Source: Liolophura sinensis (lineage: Eukaryota; Mollusca; Polyplacophora; Chitonida; Chitonidae). From it: a stretch of 64,000 nt of DNA. The position numbers and the translations under genes are program-made. Below are positions 1 to 11,540 of the stretch, piece after piece. Below the pieces are notes generated by a model that worked only from the letters and a program-made list of their open reading frames with translations, had not been told where the DNA came from and did no database searches. The stretch's first letter is position 1, and every line of letters starts with the position of its first letter. The stretch covers positions 1,862,001 through 1,926,000 of the forward strand of contig NC_088301.1 of assembly GCF_032854445.1 (NCBI RefSeq). The letters are read 5' to 3'.

Positions 1-16
1 CATCAAATTTTCAGAT

Positions 17-166
17 ATTTATTTATTTATTTGATTGGTGTGTTACGCCATACTCAAGAATATTTCACTTATACAATGGCGGCCAGCATTATGGTGGGAG
101 GAAACTGGGCAGAACCCGGGGGAAACCCACGACCATCCGCAGGTTGTTGACAGACCTTCTCACATA
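17..166 (-). repeat. SINE1, 3' part
   Basis: Third-largest copy of the commonest dispersed repeat in the window (called SINE1 here). It reads, in reverse, the (AAAT)n tail, the GTTTTACGCC tail block, the GGCGGCCAGCATTATGG core and the ACCCACGACCATCCGCAGG block. The tRNA-like head is missing, so the copy is 5'-truncated. Confidence 0.8.
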
Positions 167-284
167 CCATTTTCAGATATAGTTCAAATTACTGCCTTTT
201 TGTAAATATCACAACAGTACTATTTATAGTATTAAAAGAATTCTGAAAAAAGAAAAAGTTTGAAAAAGTTAAAATGCAGCCTAC

Positions 285-446
285 ATTACAAATTTTTGTA
301 ACTTCATTACCGATTTTGAACAGTAGCATGTGCAGAGACTAGGCTGGTATTTTGTGAAAGGCAATTATATTTACAATTCTGAAATAATCACAAAAATTCA
401 ACCCGGTTAGCACTGATCTAGTTATTCTGATTTCTCTGCTATAGCC
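285..446. repeat. Foldback/MITE family FB1, right half of a copy
   Basis: This stretch aligns by eye with 60490-60650, 48290-48436 and 58180-58301. Shared landmarks are ATTACCGATTTTGAA, a GACTAGGCTG block, GAAAGGCAATTAT, and AGCACTGATC close to the end CTATAGCC. I cannot place its left arm securely. The region 167-284 to its left is AT-rich and may be the decayed left arm. Confidence 0.5.
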
Positions 447-1464
447 TTTTCCAAATGACCGCCGTCAGGTTTGTAACTGGCGAGTACACTACACTGATCT
501 CAAACCAAGAAATCCACAATCAAGTGACAGGCCTTTTAGTCACCTGTTATCCACACTCACTAATTCTGTGGTTCTTGCAAGATTAACGCACAAGTTAACT
601 ACCACTAATAGTCTACCACCATTGACATACCAAATCCTCCAGGTCCACACCAACATAATCTAGAACAGTCCGCAGCACTGTCACAAGGTGTTCTATCACA
701 TCCATGATACCAATATATAATAATATAGGTCACATTCACATTAACTTGTTTCCCCTCACAGTAACTGTGAACTCATCTGAAAAGATAGAAGCAAAGAAAA
801 ATAGTCACTAATGATACAGTGCCGCAACAACATTGTCTGCTGAAATGCAACAAACAATCACTTTAATTGTAAAGGCTAATGGAGTGATCAATGGCAACAT
901 CTGGATTGATCTTTAATATTCCCTTCACACGGGCCAAGTTAAGCGTCGTGACATCGCCCGTGTCAACGCAAAATGCGAGCATTTAATCTGGTTTACTTAC
1001 ATCTGCTAGTGATGCGGCTATATATGTAAGCCAGTTGCAGCACCTGAGTTGGTTCGTTCATTTTGCCATGTGAGCGATAATTGGATCAAGTGACCCAGAT
1101 ACACATTTTTCAAGATGACGTTGCTAGTACTGAACTTAAATGTGAATGTGTTAAAGGATAAATTCCTGAAATCTCTTAAAAACGGTTTGACCACAGTCAT
1201 TTTCACCCACTGTGACCGCCACCTTGTTCTGACAGTCGTGCGTACACATACAAGTCATGTGATTGATTTGAGTTCAGAAAAAATCATGGTCATTCAATAG
1301 ATAACACCTTTGGCAATGATAATAGTAACATTAGGCAAGTCTAGTCACCCATTTGCCAAGGTTCCCTGCAACGTCATATGGCACTAATGGCTTCAGTCTC
1401 GTTCGCTCACTCAAGTGATGAAAATGCATTCTAAAATGGAAATGTACCTACCGCCTCCGCTGAG
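447..1464. other. Intergenic, nothing recognised
   Basis: No open frame resembling a protein, no tandem repeat and no SINE block is visible here. The overlapping 61-62 codon frames near 1018-1300 on both strands have no family resemblance and are treated as chance. Confidence 0.6.
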
Positions 1465-1677
1465 TGAGTGAGTGAGTGCTTGGAGTTTAACGTCGTACTT
1501 AACAATTTTTCAGTCATATGACGACGAAGGAATCATTAGGGTGCATGTACGTGTAATGTGCCTCCTTGATGCAGGACGGATTTCCACCACAGGAATCCTT
1601 AGAGAGCCATAATAGACTCTGGATCACTTGCCCGCGAAGCGGACGCTCTACAACTCAGCTATTGGGGCCGGTCTACC
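1461..1677 (-). repeat. SINE2, internally deleted copy
   Basis: Second SINE family. In reverse it shows the GAGT-repeat tail, then GCTTGGAGTTTAACGTCGTA, the CAGTCATATGACGACGAAGG block, and at the right end a tRNA-like head whose reverse complement reads TAGCTGAGTTGTAGAGCGTCC, an A-box. Compared with the 371-bp copy at 11620-11990 it lacks about 150 bp of the middle. Confidence 0.75.
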
Positions 1678-2660
1678 TCTGTTGAGATTACATCTCTAAT
1701 ATGCTTGGGCAGAATTCTTGTCATAAAAGCAGCGTCGAAAGCGAGGCTTGTGCATTACGTCACCTGATCTGAAAAAACTACTTTTGCCTTAAGTAAACAA
1801 CTGCATGTCATAGCGAATGTACAGAACTTGATCAGTTCTCTGTTTACAGGCATTCATAGGTATTATTATCATCTCCGTCAGTGTTCAATCTGAACCATAG
1901 CAATTTAAATATATTTACCCACTTTCCACTTGATTTTCCATAACAGAATTCAGAGGGGATACAAAAATAGTTATCATGGGTTCCTCACTGTGTTCCCGAC
2001 ACTGAACAACCCAAGGCATAAGCTGATAAATAAACGTAGAAAGGCTCGCGATCTTGAATGATCAATATGACAGACGTCTCGCGTTGGTCATGTCACCGAT
2101 TTGTTAACATACCTTGGCAAACTGCCAAGAGGCTCTCTCATGTGGAGACTCTCCAGAAAATAATATGTACTGAGCTGTCAAAACAATAAACATAAATACA
2201 AGACACCAACTTACATTCAACAAGGACATTACAAAAATTTCACTAAATGTGATCAAAATAAAAGACCCACTGGCTTATCATTATCAGAGAGAACATCTGG
2301 ATTTTTGTTTTACTGACAGTTATTGACACCACCTTACTGTACGTCTTGGACAACATCTGTTCCTCCTGAATCTACTCAATCTTGCCTACAGAGATCAACC
2401 AGCCTGCAAACGTTGTTGTTGTAAATTATTCACGCCGGCGAGTAAAACCACTGCACACCACTTATGGTGAATAATGAAAAGGAAAATAAAAGTTTTACGG
2501 CAGGCACGGATAGTGATTACTAAACTTCGCTCAACACTAATACGTTATTTTTCACGCAACGCCAGCCAACAATGTTTTTATCAAGCAACAATCACAAAAC
2601 TTACACAATCTTCTCAGCCATGCTGTTTGAAATAAACATGTGACACCAACGACCAGTTGA
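1678..2660. other. Intergenic, nothing recognised
   Basis: Ordinary AT-rich sequence upstream of the ARMC1 promoter region. No gene, repeat block or tandem array was recognised. Confidence 0.6.
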
Positions 2661-2667
2661 AGCACAT

Positions 2668-2787
2668 CCAATCAGTGGCCAGGATTTCTTCAACTAGCCA
2701 ATGAAATCGCTAGCCGTTTGAGGGGTAAATTCAACACATCTCAAGTCAAAAGTAGAAGACGGTGAAAATCAAGGGAGGAGAAAATAG
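2668..2787 (+). promoter_or_regulatory. Candidate ARMC1 promoter and non-coding first exon
   Basis: Two CCAAT boxes (2668-2672 and 2698-2702) lie exactly 30 bp apart. They are followed by purine-rich sequence ending in AAAATAG with a GTAAAC donor (GT at 2788). This would give a short 5' non-coding exon spliced to the acceptor at 3407-3408. It is an inference from motifs and position; no transcript supports it. No TATA box is seen. Confidence 0.35.
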
Positions 2788-3414
2788 GTAAACAACAGGA
2801 GAAATATGGTTATTTCTTGTAGGAGAGCCTTCAAATTCGAGGTTATAGCGTGGCTATTTCCTTAAAGAGTGATTATGTATGAAAGTTATGTTCACGATTC
2901 AACTGACGGGCAGAACGGTTGAACCAGGGTTGTTTAACAGCACACCATGAGGTGTTACTGTTCAAGAGATATCGTACCCCAGATCCAACACTACATCCAT
3001 GTAGGCTAAATTTTTAAAAAATATATGAAGAAAACTCTGTAGAACCGTATTTTTCCTGCAGTGTTAGCTTTTATCTACTGGTACTACTGGTAAAGTTGGA
3101 CCACATTGTGATCTTTACATTTTGTTTTTCTATTCGCAAATTATTACAGTGTACGTACATGTAGTTCGATTCCCACAGCCGATCAGCGATGTAGGAATGT
3201 GTTTTCTCATGGAGTTAGAGGCGTAACAAGTAGTCCTGATCAATACGCCATTACATGTATGTCTTGCTGTAGATGTCTGCCTTGTGTGGTCATGTGTTTG
3301 TCGCTAAAGTTGAACAAGTAAGGACACGAATATGTAAAATAAGTTTAAATTTCTAAGATATTTTTTGATGAATTCATTTTGAATTTGGCCATGTTTGTGT
3401 TTTTACAGATTTTG

Positions 3415-6400
3415 ATGCCATCTTTTGGTGATTTGCCCTCAACTTTCAGAATCATGGTGTCAACAAATGCAATTGTAGCAATGAAGTCCATAGCTTCAGA
3501 TCCAAAGAAGAGGCCAGTTTTAATGCAGGACTCTGCATGTTTAGGGGGCCTTGTTATGGTTTTGTCAAACCAGGACAAAAAGATTGTCAAACTTTCTTTA
3601 GAGGTATTGACACAGTTTGATTTATGTTGTGCATGAGAAAATATCTTTCTCAGCACAGTAATTTACACACATATATATGTGCTAATCTACCTTGAGACTC
3701 TCTCTGTCTCAAACAAACATGTCATACTCACAAAGAGACCAGTAACTTCAATCATTACTGGGGTAAAACTTTACTACACCCACATAGATTACTACATATA
3801 TAACATGCAAATTTAGAGGCAAATAAATGTCACAAAATATTACTTTTAGTGCTGAAACATGCATATTTCAGGTACAATATCATCCTTCTCTCGAATCAAA
3901 CATTAAAACACCTTTTTAAGATCAGCAGAACTGCAATCAGAAAACTTGGGTAAGATGGACCCAGTTTTTAGGGCATTTACAATAATTTGTTTGAGCATCA
4001 TTCCGAGGTGGTTGGATGCCAGCATGATGTGAGTTCAAGTCCAGCTCATGCTGGCTTCCTCTCCGGCTCTACATGGGAATTAAGGTACCTCCGCAACCTG
4101 TAGATGGTCGTGGGTTTCACCAGGCTCTGGCCGGTTTCCTCCCACCATAATGCTGACCGCCGTCGTATAAGTGAAATATTCTTGAGTATGGTGTAAAACA
4201 CCAATTAAATAAAATGAATAAATAAAGTAAACACCATTAGATATAAATATCTTGTGTATGCTGTTAAATACATGTAGTGATAAGATCAAATCAAAATGTA
4301 TAACTACTGCCAGATCTGCAGATACGTAACACAGTTTTCGTGGTTAAACCCTATTCAGTTTTGTGTTTATTTAGTTGATTGTTTAACACCACCGTGCTGT
4401 CTGTTACAGACATTATCTTTATTGGCGGAGAGTGCAGAGAATAGGGCTCCCCTGAGAGACTTCATCGGACTCTTAGATCAGTTAGACTCGTTAATTAACA
4501 GGTGATATGAAGTCATTATCAGATTTATGATGCCTTGAAAATTAGAAATTGTTCATCACTAAAAAAAAAATTTCAAAATTTTGAAGCATTTTTCATTTCA
4601 TTTGTTGAAATCTGTCACATAAAAGAATAGTCTTGTGATACTCTGGCAGAAGTCAACTGTTCTAAGATAATTTACTTTTTTGCCTTGACAGTTACCTGCC
4701 TTGTTTTGTTTTTCGGTGATGCAAGTATTGCATTCCAATGCCCGTACATGTGTATAGACTTTTAAAGTCAAGCAAAAGTATTTGCACTTAATATGTTGGT
4801 AATCGTACTATATTCTGTTTTGCAACTTCAAATCTTACAGAAAGACAACTTTGTTTTGTTCACCCCTCAACCAGTCCATCCTTGTGCTGGCGAAATTTCC
4901 TTCAGTATTTTATTAAATCCTCCACCCCCTAAATAAATATATAGATCATAAGTTGATGTTTTCAGATGTAAAGACAAAGAAATCCAGGGTGTAGCTGAGA
5001 AGCTCTACACTGTTTTGACTACTGTAGAAATGACCACTCCTTTAAGAGATACTAAAAACACTAGCAGGTAAATTGTTCATTGATGTTTGTACAGCATATT
5101 GTCTTCTGTATGTATCAGTGGGCACATTGTATATGATTTGTCTGTACAGCATATTGTCTTCTGTATGTATCTGTGGGCACATTGTATATGATTTGTCTGT
5201 ACAGCATATTGTCTTCTGTATGTATCAGTGGGCACATTGTATATGATTTGTCTGTACAGCATATTGCCTTCTGTATGTATCTGTGGGCACATTGTATATG
5301 ATTTGTCTGTACAGCATATTGTCTTCTGTATGTATCAGTGGGCACATTGTATATGATTTGTCTGTACAGCATATTGTCTTCTGTATCTATATGTGGGCAC
5401 ATTGTATATGATTTGTCTGTACAGCATATTGTCTTCTGTATGTATCAGTGGGCACATTGTATATGATTTGTCTGTGCAGCATATTGTCTTCTGTATCTAT
5501 ATGTGGGCACATTGTATATGATTTGTCTACAGCATATTGTCTTCTGTATGTATCTGTGGGCACATTGTATATGATTTGTCTGTACAGCATATTGTCTTCT
5601 GTATGTATCTGTGGGCACATTGTATATGATTTGTCTAATGTTAGAATTTTAATATTAATTGATGCGTAAATGTAAAATGTCAACCTATGTATATGTATAT
5701 TAAAACAAGGAGAAGTCAGTTGAATATTTGGATTGCTTGGTTCTAGTTTTGATGTGAAAATACCCAGAGTCGCATACAAAACCAATTTCATCCTCTTTAT
5801 GGTTGCCGAAAAAAAAGCCCAAAATAAAAAAAAAATAAATAAAAATTGACCCAAATTAGGATGAGCAGTTACATCATGTTTATTTCAGACATAACAGTAG
5901 TGCAAACTGCAGTAAGAGCTTTCTGGGAAAACACAGCACGCGATCTAAGACCATTGTCATGCAAATACGAGGCATGTTAGATAAGGTAAGATGCATGTAG
6001 AAATAAGCCAGCAAATATGTTATCTTACTGCCCAGTGGTTTTAATTGGTATGTGTAGAAATTTGAAACTGTCACCTTTTCCTTTTTTCTGTCAAGTGTAA
6101 GAAATCAGTACCGGTATGAATTTTAATATTTTCACACAAATATTTACAACTTGTTGCTACCCTTTGTCTTTTTAATGTTAATATGTTGCTTTAAATTATT
6201 TATATTAATGAGACATATTTAGGGTTTGACCGGGTTTGTGTGAGGCCTTGAAAAGCCTGAAAATAAAAAGTAACTTTTTAGGGGAAAAAGCATTTTTTTT
6301 TGGTTTTTTTGGTTGGGCATTTTAAAGCCTATTTGTTAGCAATTTCAATGTAAAAGTCTGTTTTGGGCCTGGAAAAGAACCTGGAAGTTTGAAGTCATTA

Positions 6401-9400
6401 AGGTGTGCAAATCCTGGATTGAGAAGACCATATTTCTTGTTGTCTGCAGACAAGTTTGTAGTTGACACAGCAACCACAAGTGCAACATAAAATATCAGTC
6501 AGTGTAAAGCTTGCACTTTCTGTGTAGTGGAATCTGCTTGACACCAGGTCACCATCTTGTATACTAGGAACTGCTGTTGGGCATCAGTACAGTTCTAATT
6601 AACTGATGGTCCAGTTGTGGTTGATGGAAAAGAAAACAAGGAGTTCCAGCTATGCATACATGAACAATTTTTGACCATAACATATTTATAGATATATATA
6701 TGTATATACTGGTATAACACCATGCGGTTGGGCCGCACATCACTAAGTTACAGAAGAACAGCAGGCTGATGTCGAGAGAACTGAAAATTGAGTATTAAAT
6801 TTAGTTATATTGTTCTTGTACAGACACGTTGCTGTTATTCATAAACTGATTGAGGCTTTATTACTGGGTATGTGGACACCTGGCATTCATAAGCTGATTG
6901 AGGCTTTATTACTGGGTGTGTGGACACCTGGCATTCATAAGCTGATTGAGGCTTTATTACTGGGTATATGGACACCTGGCATTCATAAGCTGATTGAGGC
7001 TTTATTACTGGGTGTGTGCACCTGGCACCTGGCATTCATAAACTGATTGAGGCTTTATTACTGGGTGTGTGGACACCTGGCATTCATAAACTGATTGAGG
7101 CTTTATTACTGGGTGTGTGGACACCTGGCATTCATAAACTGATTGAGGCTTTATTACTGGGTGTGTGGACACCTGGCATTCATAAACTGATTGAGGCTTT
7201 ATTACTGGGTGTGTGGACACCTGGCATTCATAAACTGATTGAGGCTTTATTACTGGGTGTGTGGACACCTGGCATTCATAAACTGATTGAGGCTTTATTA
7301 CTGGGTGTGTGGACACCTGGCATTCATAAGCTGATTGAGGCTTTATTACTGGGTGTGTGGACACCTGGCATTCATAAGCTGATTGAGGCTTTATTACTGG
7401 GTGTGTGGACATCTGGCATTCATAAGCTGATTGAGGCTTTATTACTGGGTGTGTGGACACCTGGCATTCATAAACTGATTGAGGCTTTATTACTGGGTGT
7501 GTGGACACCTGGCATTCATAAACTGATTGAGGCTTTATTACTGGGTGTGTGGACACCTGGCATTCATAAACTGATTGAGGCTTTATTACTGGGTATGTGG
7601 ACACCTGGCATTCATAAGCTGATTGAGGCTTTATTACTGGGTATGTGGGCACCTGGCAGTCATGAGCTGATTGAGGCTTTATTACTGGGTGTGTGGACAC
7701 CTGGCATTCATAAACTAACTGAGGCTTTATTACTAGGTGTGTGGACACCCGGCAGTCCTAAGCTGATTGAGGCTTTATTACTGGGTGTGTGGACACCTGG
7801 CATTCATAAGCTGATTGAGGCTTTATTACTGGGTGTGTGGACACCTGGCAGTCCTAAGCTGATTGAGGCTTTATTACTGGGTATGTAGGCACCTGGCATT
7901 CATAAGCTGATTGAGGCTTTATTACTGTGTGTGTGTGGACGCCTGGCATCAAAAACTGATTGAGGCTTTATTACTGGGTGTGTGGACACCTGGCATTCAT
8001 AAACTGGTTGAGGCTTTATTACTGGGTATGTGGACACCTGGCATTCATAAACTGATTGAGGCTTTATTACTAGGTGTGTGGACACCTGGCAGTCCTAAGC
8101 TGATTGAGGCTTTATTACTGGGTATGTAGGCACCTGGCATTCATAAGCTGATTGAGGCTTTATTACTGGGTATGTGGACACCTGGCATTCATAAACTGAT
8201 TGAGGCTTTATTACTAGGCGTGTGGACTCCTAGCATTCATAAACTGATTGAGGTCAATTTCACGGCTTTACAAAAATCAGAACTTTATCAGTCTGCACAG
8301 AGTAATACCCTCAGAATATGCTTGAATAAACAACTTTCAAAGTTGCGAACAGTAATAGTTTGCAGTACAGTTTGCCTTTTCCTTGTCTCTTTTCTGTATT
8401 GCAAGCCCTTTACATGTATCATGATTGACAACAGAAATGAGAATACATGGTAAATATTTGTTGTGATGTATGTGTTTATTTGTTATGTAACATTTTTTTT
8501 ATATTCCAGCATGACAGGGAAGTCTGCATGAGATTGCTGTTACAAGTCAAGGGTATCATCAGTGTGACCTTTGACCTCACCAGGAAACGCTGTATCGCCC
8601 GTACTAGAGCTGACGTCAAGACAGAGGTATCAATGCTATTCTATTAGACACACTCTGCAGGCTTCTAGTTTTGGTGTATCATGTTCATTTTGTGGATGCT
8701 TTTTAAACTTATTCTTTCACACATTTTTATATGATGATATCTAAAATGTGCAACAGAACTTGTTTGTGTAAAATCTTTTTTTTTTTTTTTGGCGAAATCT
8801 GTTACAGTGTTGATTTTTTTTCTTTCGTCTGACTGTAACAGTTGTGAAATCTTCCAAACCAAAGTTGCAATTTGTTTTGTACTATTTACGTTTCTACTTG
8901 ACAGACACTTGTTCAGGCGGTAGCTCGCTCCCAGACCATGTCCGCCCAGCAAGTTATTAAGGATCAACAGGGTAAAGAGGTGGGTATCATACTTAGCTTC
9001 CTATTTATGGGGGCCTGTTCATGGGGTCTGTTCCTGTTTTTTTGTGAAATGGGGGCAATAGGCAGTTCGTAGGTCTTGGGGGTCTCTGTGGCAGAGTGGT
9101 TAGTGTGCTAGCGCAGTACATCGACATACACGTAGGAGCCTCCCTCCAACGCGGTCACTGTGAGTTCAAGTTCAGTTCACGCTGGCGTCCTCTCGGGCCC
9201 TTCATGTACATGGGAAAGTTTGCCAGCAACCTGCGAATGGTTGTTGGTTTTCTCAGGACTCGGTTTCTTCCTACTATAATGCTGTAAATACTCAAGAAAA
9301 GTGAAATATTCTTGAGTACGGCACCAGTGAAATAACTCATACCTCTAGCGTGATCATCTAGGTTGTAGTAAAACAACAACGGTGATGTAGATCACTTGGT

Positions 9401-9958
9401 GTCCACCACTCGGGCCTACTCTGCTGAGCTAGCTCTGGGGGTAAACATCTGAGGCATATTTGGCAGTGTCCTTTGGTTACTTAACAAAGGGATGGGAAAT
9501 TATAACTTCCTCTAGTAATACTTGCATGGGTAAAATAATCTTGAGTAGCCTGCCAGGCATTAAACAACAGTCAGTGTAGTACCGACACGTATCAATCAAT
9601 CAATCAATCAGTCAGTGTGTTAGACTTCAGGTGTTTATATACTGGGAACCTGAAAGAAATTGATCCCACCTATATTTTGAATAGTACGCCTGTTTTGTGT
9701 TTTGGCTGAATGATACACATAGTGGGAAAATCCAGTCAGCACCAGTAACTCACTTCCCCACAGATACTGCTGTCCTTTGGAGCCAAACCTGAGGAGATGG
9801 ACAAAGAGAACAGCGATATGCCGGAGTACTTGTCGGATGACGGTAACAGTCCTGTGGTGGACGCTAAAGCCATGGCACGCACAGATCGGGGCGAAAAGAA
9901 ATCCGGGGGCTGGCTCGGGGCTGCTGCCAGTTTCCTCAGCAACTCATTTTACTGGTGA
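3415..9958 (+). CDS. ARMC1: Armadillo repeat-containing protein 1 (7 coding exons)
   Basis: Coding exons: 3415-3603, 4410-4501, 4966-5067, 5889-5985, 8510-8626, 8905-8979, 9764-9958. Every junction is AG/GT and all phases match, giving 288 residues (human ARMC1 has 282). Residues about 19-94 are the armadillo-like helices (SLETLSLLAESAENRAPL). Residues about 148-212 form the heavy-metal-associated-like fold of the family but lack a CxxC metal site (TIVMQIRGML, VKGIISVTFDLTRKRC). An acidic linker follows (PEYLSDD), and the chain ends in AASFLSNSFYW, the family's conserved tail. ARMC1 is known to associate with mitochondria and the MIB/MICOS-linked complex (with DNAJC11) and to affect mitochondrial distribution. 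The start at 3415 follows an acceptor at 3407-3408 and gives an N-terminus of family-like length; Met at 3454 (275 residues) is the alternative. Orthology rests on my own comparison with the remembered human protein and is strong across exons 1-7. Confidence 0.92.
4003..4228 (+). repeat. SINE1 copy in ARMC1 intron 1
   Basis: Reads in sense from just before the B-box (GAGTTCAAGTCC) through GCTCATGCTGGCTTCCTCTC, the core GGTTTCCTCCCACCATAATG and the tail AACACCAATTAAATAAAATG. The 5' head with the A-box is eroded. It lies between coding exons 1 and 2. Confidence 0.8.
5089..5637. repeat. 55-bp minisatellite in ARMC1 intron 3
   Basis: About 10 copies of a 55-bp unit beginning GCATATTGTCTTCTGTATGT and ending GATTTGTCTGTACA, with few substitutions between copies and a 2-base loss in one. 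It begins only about 21 bases after the exon 3 donor (GT at 5068). Open frames crossing it on both strands are by-products of the repeat. Confidence 0.95.
6836..8254. repeat. 48-bp minisatellite in ARMC1 intron 4
   Basis: About 29 copies of a 48-bp unit (CATTCATAAACTGATTGAGG ... GGACACCTGG). Because 48 is a multiple of three the array is open in long frames on both strands; one frame reads a 16-residue repeat, GIHKLIEALLLGVWTP. It lies wholly between coding exons 4 and 5 of ARMC1, whose frame is complete without it, so it is intronic. Point variants (GTGTG/GTATG, ATT/AGTCCT) cluster toward the right end; the left end is the most uniform. Confidence 0.96.
9077..9338 (+). repeat. SINE1, nearly full-length, in ARMC1 intron 6
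   Basis: Best complete example of the family. The tRNA-like head contains an A-box (TGGCAGAGTGG, 9089-9099) and a B-box (GTTCAAGTTC, 9164-9173), so it is a tRNA-derived RNA polymerase III SINE. Then come the shared middle (CAACCTGCGAATGG, CTTCCTACTATAATGCTG) and the tail GAAATATTCTTGAGTACGGC. The core just before the tail is damaged. No convincing target-site duplication was found. Confidence 0.85.
9089..9173 (+). promoter_or_regulatory. Internal pol III promoter (A and B boxes) of SINE1
   Basis: A-box 9089-9099 and B-box 9164-9173, both close to the tRNA gene consensus. The spacing is wider than in a normal tRNA. No other part folds as a functional tRNA. Confidence 0.6.
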
Positions 9959-11540
9959 TTCGTGGCAGAGGTACCAGTATATTTGTAACCATGGCAACTG
10001 TTCTACACCTGGCCTCCATTGCACACTGAGAATCTCGGCTGTAACCAAACATACAACAGTTTGTATCTGTGGATAACTCAGTGTCACAGTCAGTTCAAGA
10101 AAAGTACTTCAGGTTAAAAGCAACTTTTTTTTGCCCCCCATTTCAGTGCAACAGTTTCTCCATGACTCTCCATGAATGGTTTTTGTGTTGACCATAGTCT
10201 TTGACGTAAGTCAGGTTGTGAAATTGAGTAGAGTTGGGTGCATGTGTCCTCACCATGGTGGTTACAGAAGTTTGTATGTTACTCTGAATGAGCTTTGTGG
10301 CTTGACCAAAGTTATCCATCTCATTCAGCAAGCCACACACAAAAGACAAGTAGCATGATCAAAACAAAGTCATCTCTCATCAAGTCTCGACTTGTGACTT
10401 TCTTCATTGTACATTTGTGGATTGTTGTCAAGTGAAAAGGGGAAATAACTCTAGTTGAAAAAGCAGTTAACAACAATCTTATATCTTGGCCGTGAATATT
10501 TTCAGGCCCCCAGATCACAAAGCTGTCTTAGACTCAAGTCAGACGTAGTCATAACTTCAAAACAGTTTATTGTGCTAAAATTGTGATACACTGAGTTTCA
10601 AAAATAAGTTCAGGAATAATGCCACAGGTAAATGCCAAGTCTGATTTCAGTCTAGGACAGATTGGTTATCTGGGGTCACGTTGTCATATATGACTCGATC
10701 TCTCCACAGTCCAGCAGACAAACACAATTAACAGATGTGCAAAATGGTTCAGGTTAAATATTACAGCAGCGTCATATGGTAGTAATGACATGTTTGATGA
10801 ACCAGAGAGTTTCTCTCTTTGGCTACTGTTTTGATATGGATTAATTGGATAAAATTGCTAATCCTTGATATGAATGTGAACTGTTGAATGTGCGAGATTT
10901 TCAGACGATGTACATAGCATTACAACCGAATTACAACCGCATTACAATGTGGTCATTAGTGTGTTCATACCAACCAATGAAATTCTTCTGACTCATATAC
11001 ATCAATGTTGACACTCACCTGTACACAATGAAGTTTTCGTGTGATAATACAAAATATGCGTCAGATTTACATTATTATTTGTGTTGAGTCTTTCTTCATA
11101 AACCACATACTTGTATTAGCATAAAAATGCAACAAATTAAGCCTTGATTTGCCTAGCATGTAAAATACCCTACGGTAGGGTACAGAGAATATGGTACGGT
11201 AACTATTGGTGGGAATCCTGCACTATGAGACAGTCGAAATTTCATCAGAGAAGCAAAGAAGATTGTTCTTACTTATCACATTTCTGGTAAGCATTTCTTT
11301 ATGGTATTTTTCTGGGCCGTTTCAGCGGATGTATTTATGCAGTACTTGCAAGAATGTAATCAAAGGCTTCTATTTATTAGCTGCAATTCAGCCTTAAAAG
11401 TCTTCTGTCAATTGGTAACAGCCTATCTGTTAACACGGGCCATTCATTTAACTGGGGGTCTGAGTACAAGACTGAGGATAAAAGCCTGGAGTGAAAAAAA
11501 GGGGCGCTATATTCAAGCTGCTAAGGAACTTTCCCATGTG
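9959..11540. other. ARMC1 3' flank, nothing else recognised
   Basis: Starts at the ARMC1 stop codon and must contain its 3' UTR, but I found no exact AATAAA close by that fixes its end. No second gene or repeat is recognised. A short duplicated phrase, GCATTACAACCGAATTACAACC, occurs near 10920. Confidence 0.5.

Noticed and set aside
7016-7888. 290-codon open frame of a 16-residue repeat
   Set aside because: It is the 48-bp minisatellite inside ARMC1 intron 4; the other strand is equally open, and the ARMC1 frame is complete without it.
5089-8254. CRISPR-like regular repeats
   Set aside because: Units are contiguous, with no unique spacers, and lie in introns of a eukaryotic gene.
9077-9180. 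A true tRNA gene
   Set aside because: A and B boxes are present but the spacing and arms do not make a cloverleaf; it is the head of a SINE.
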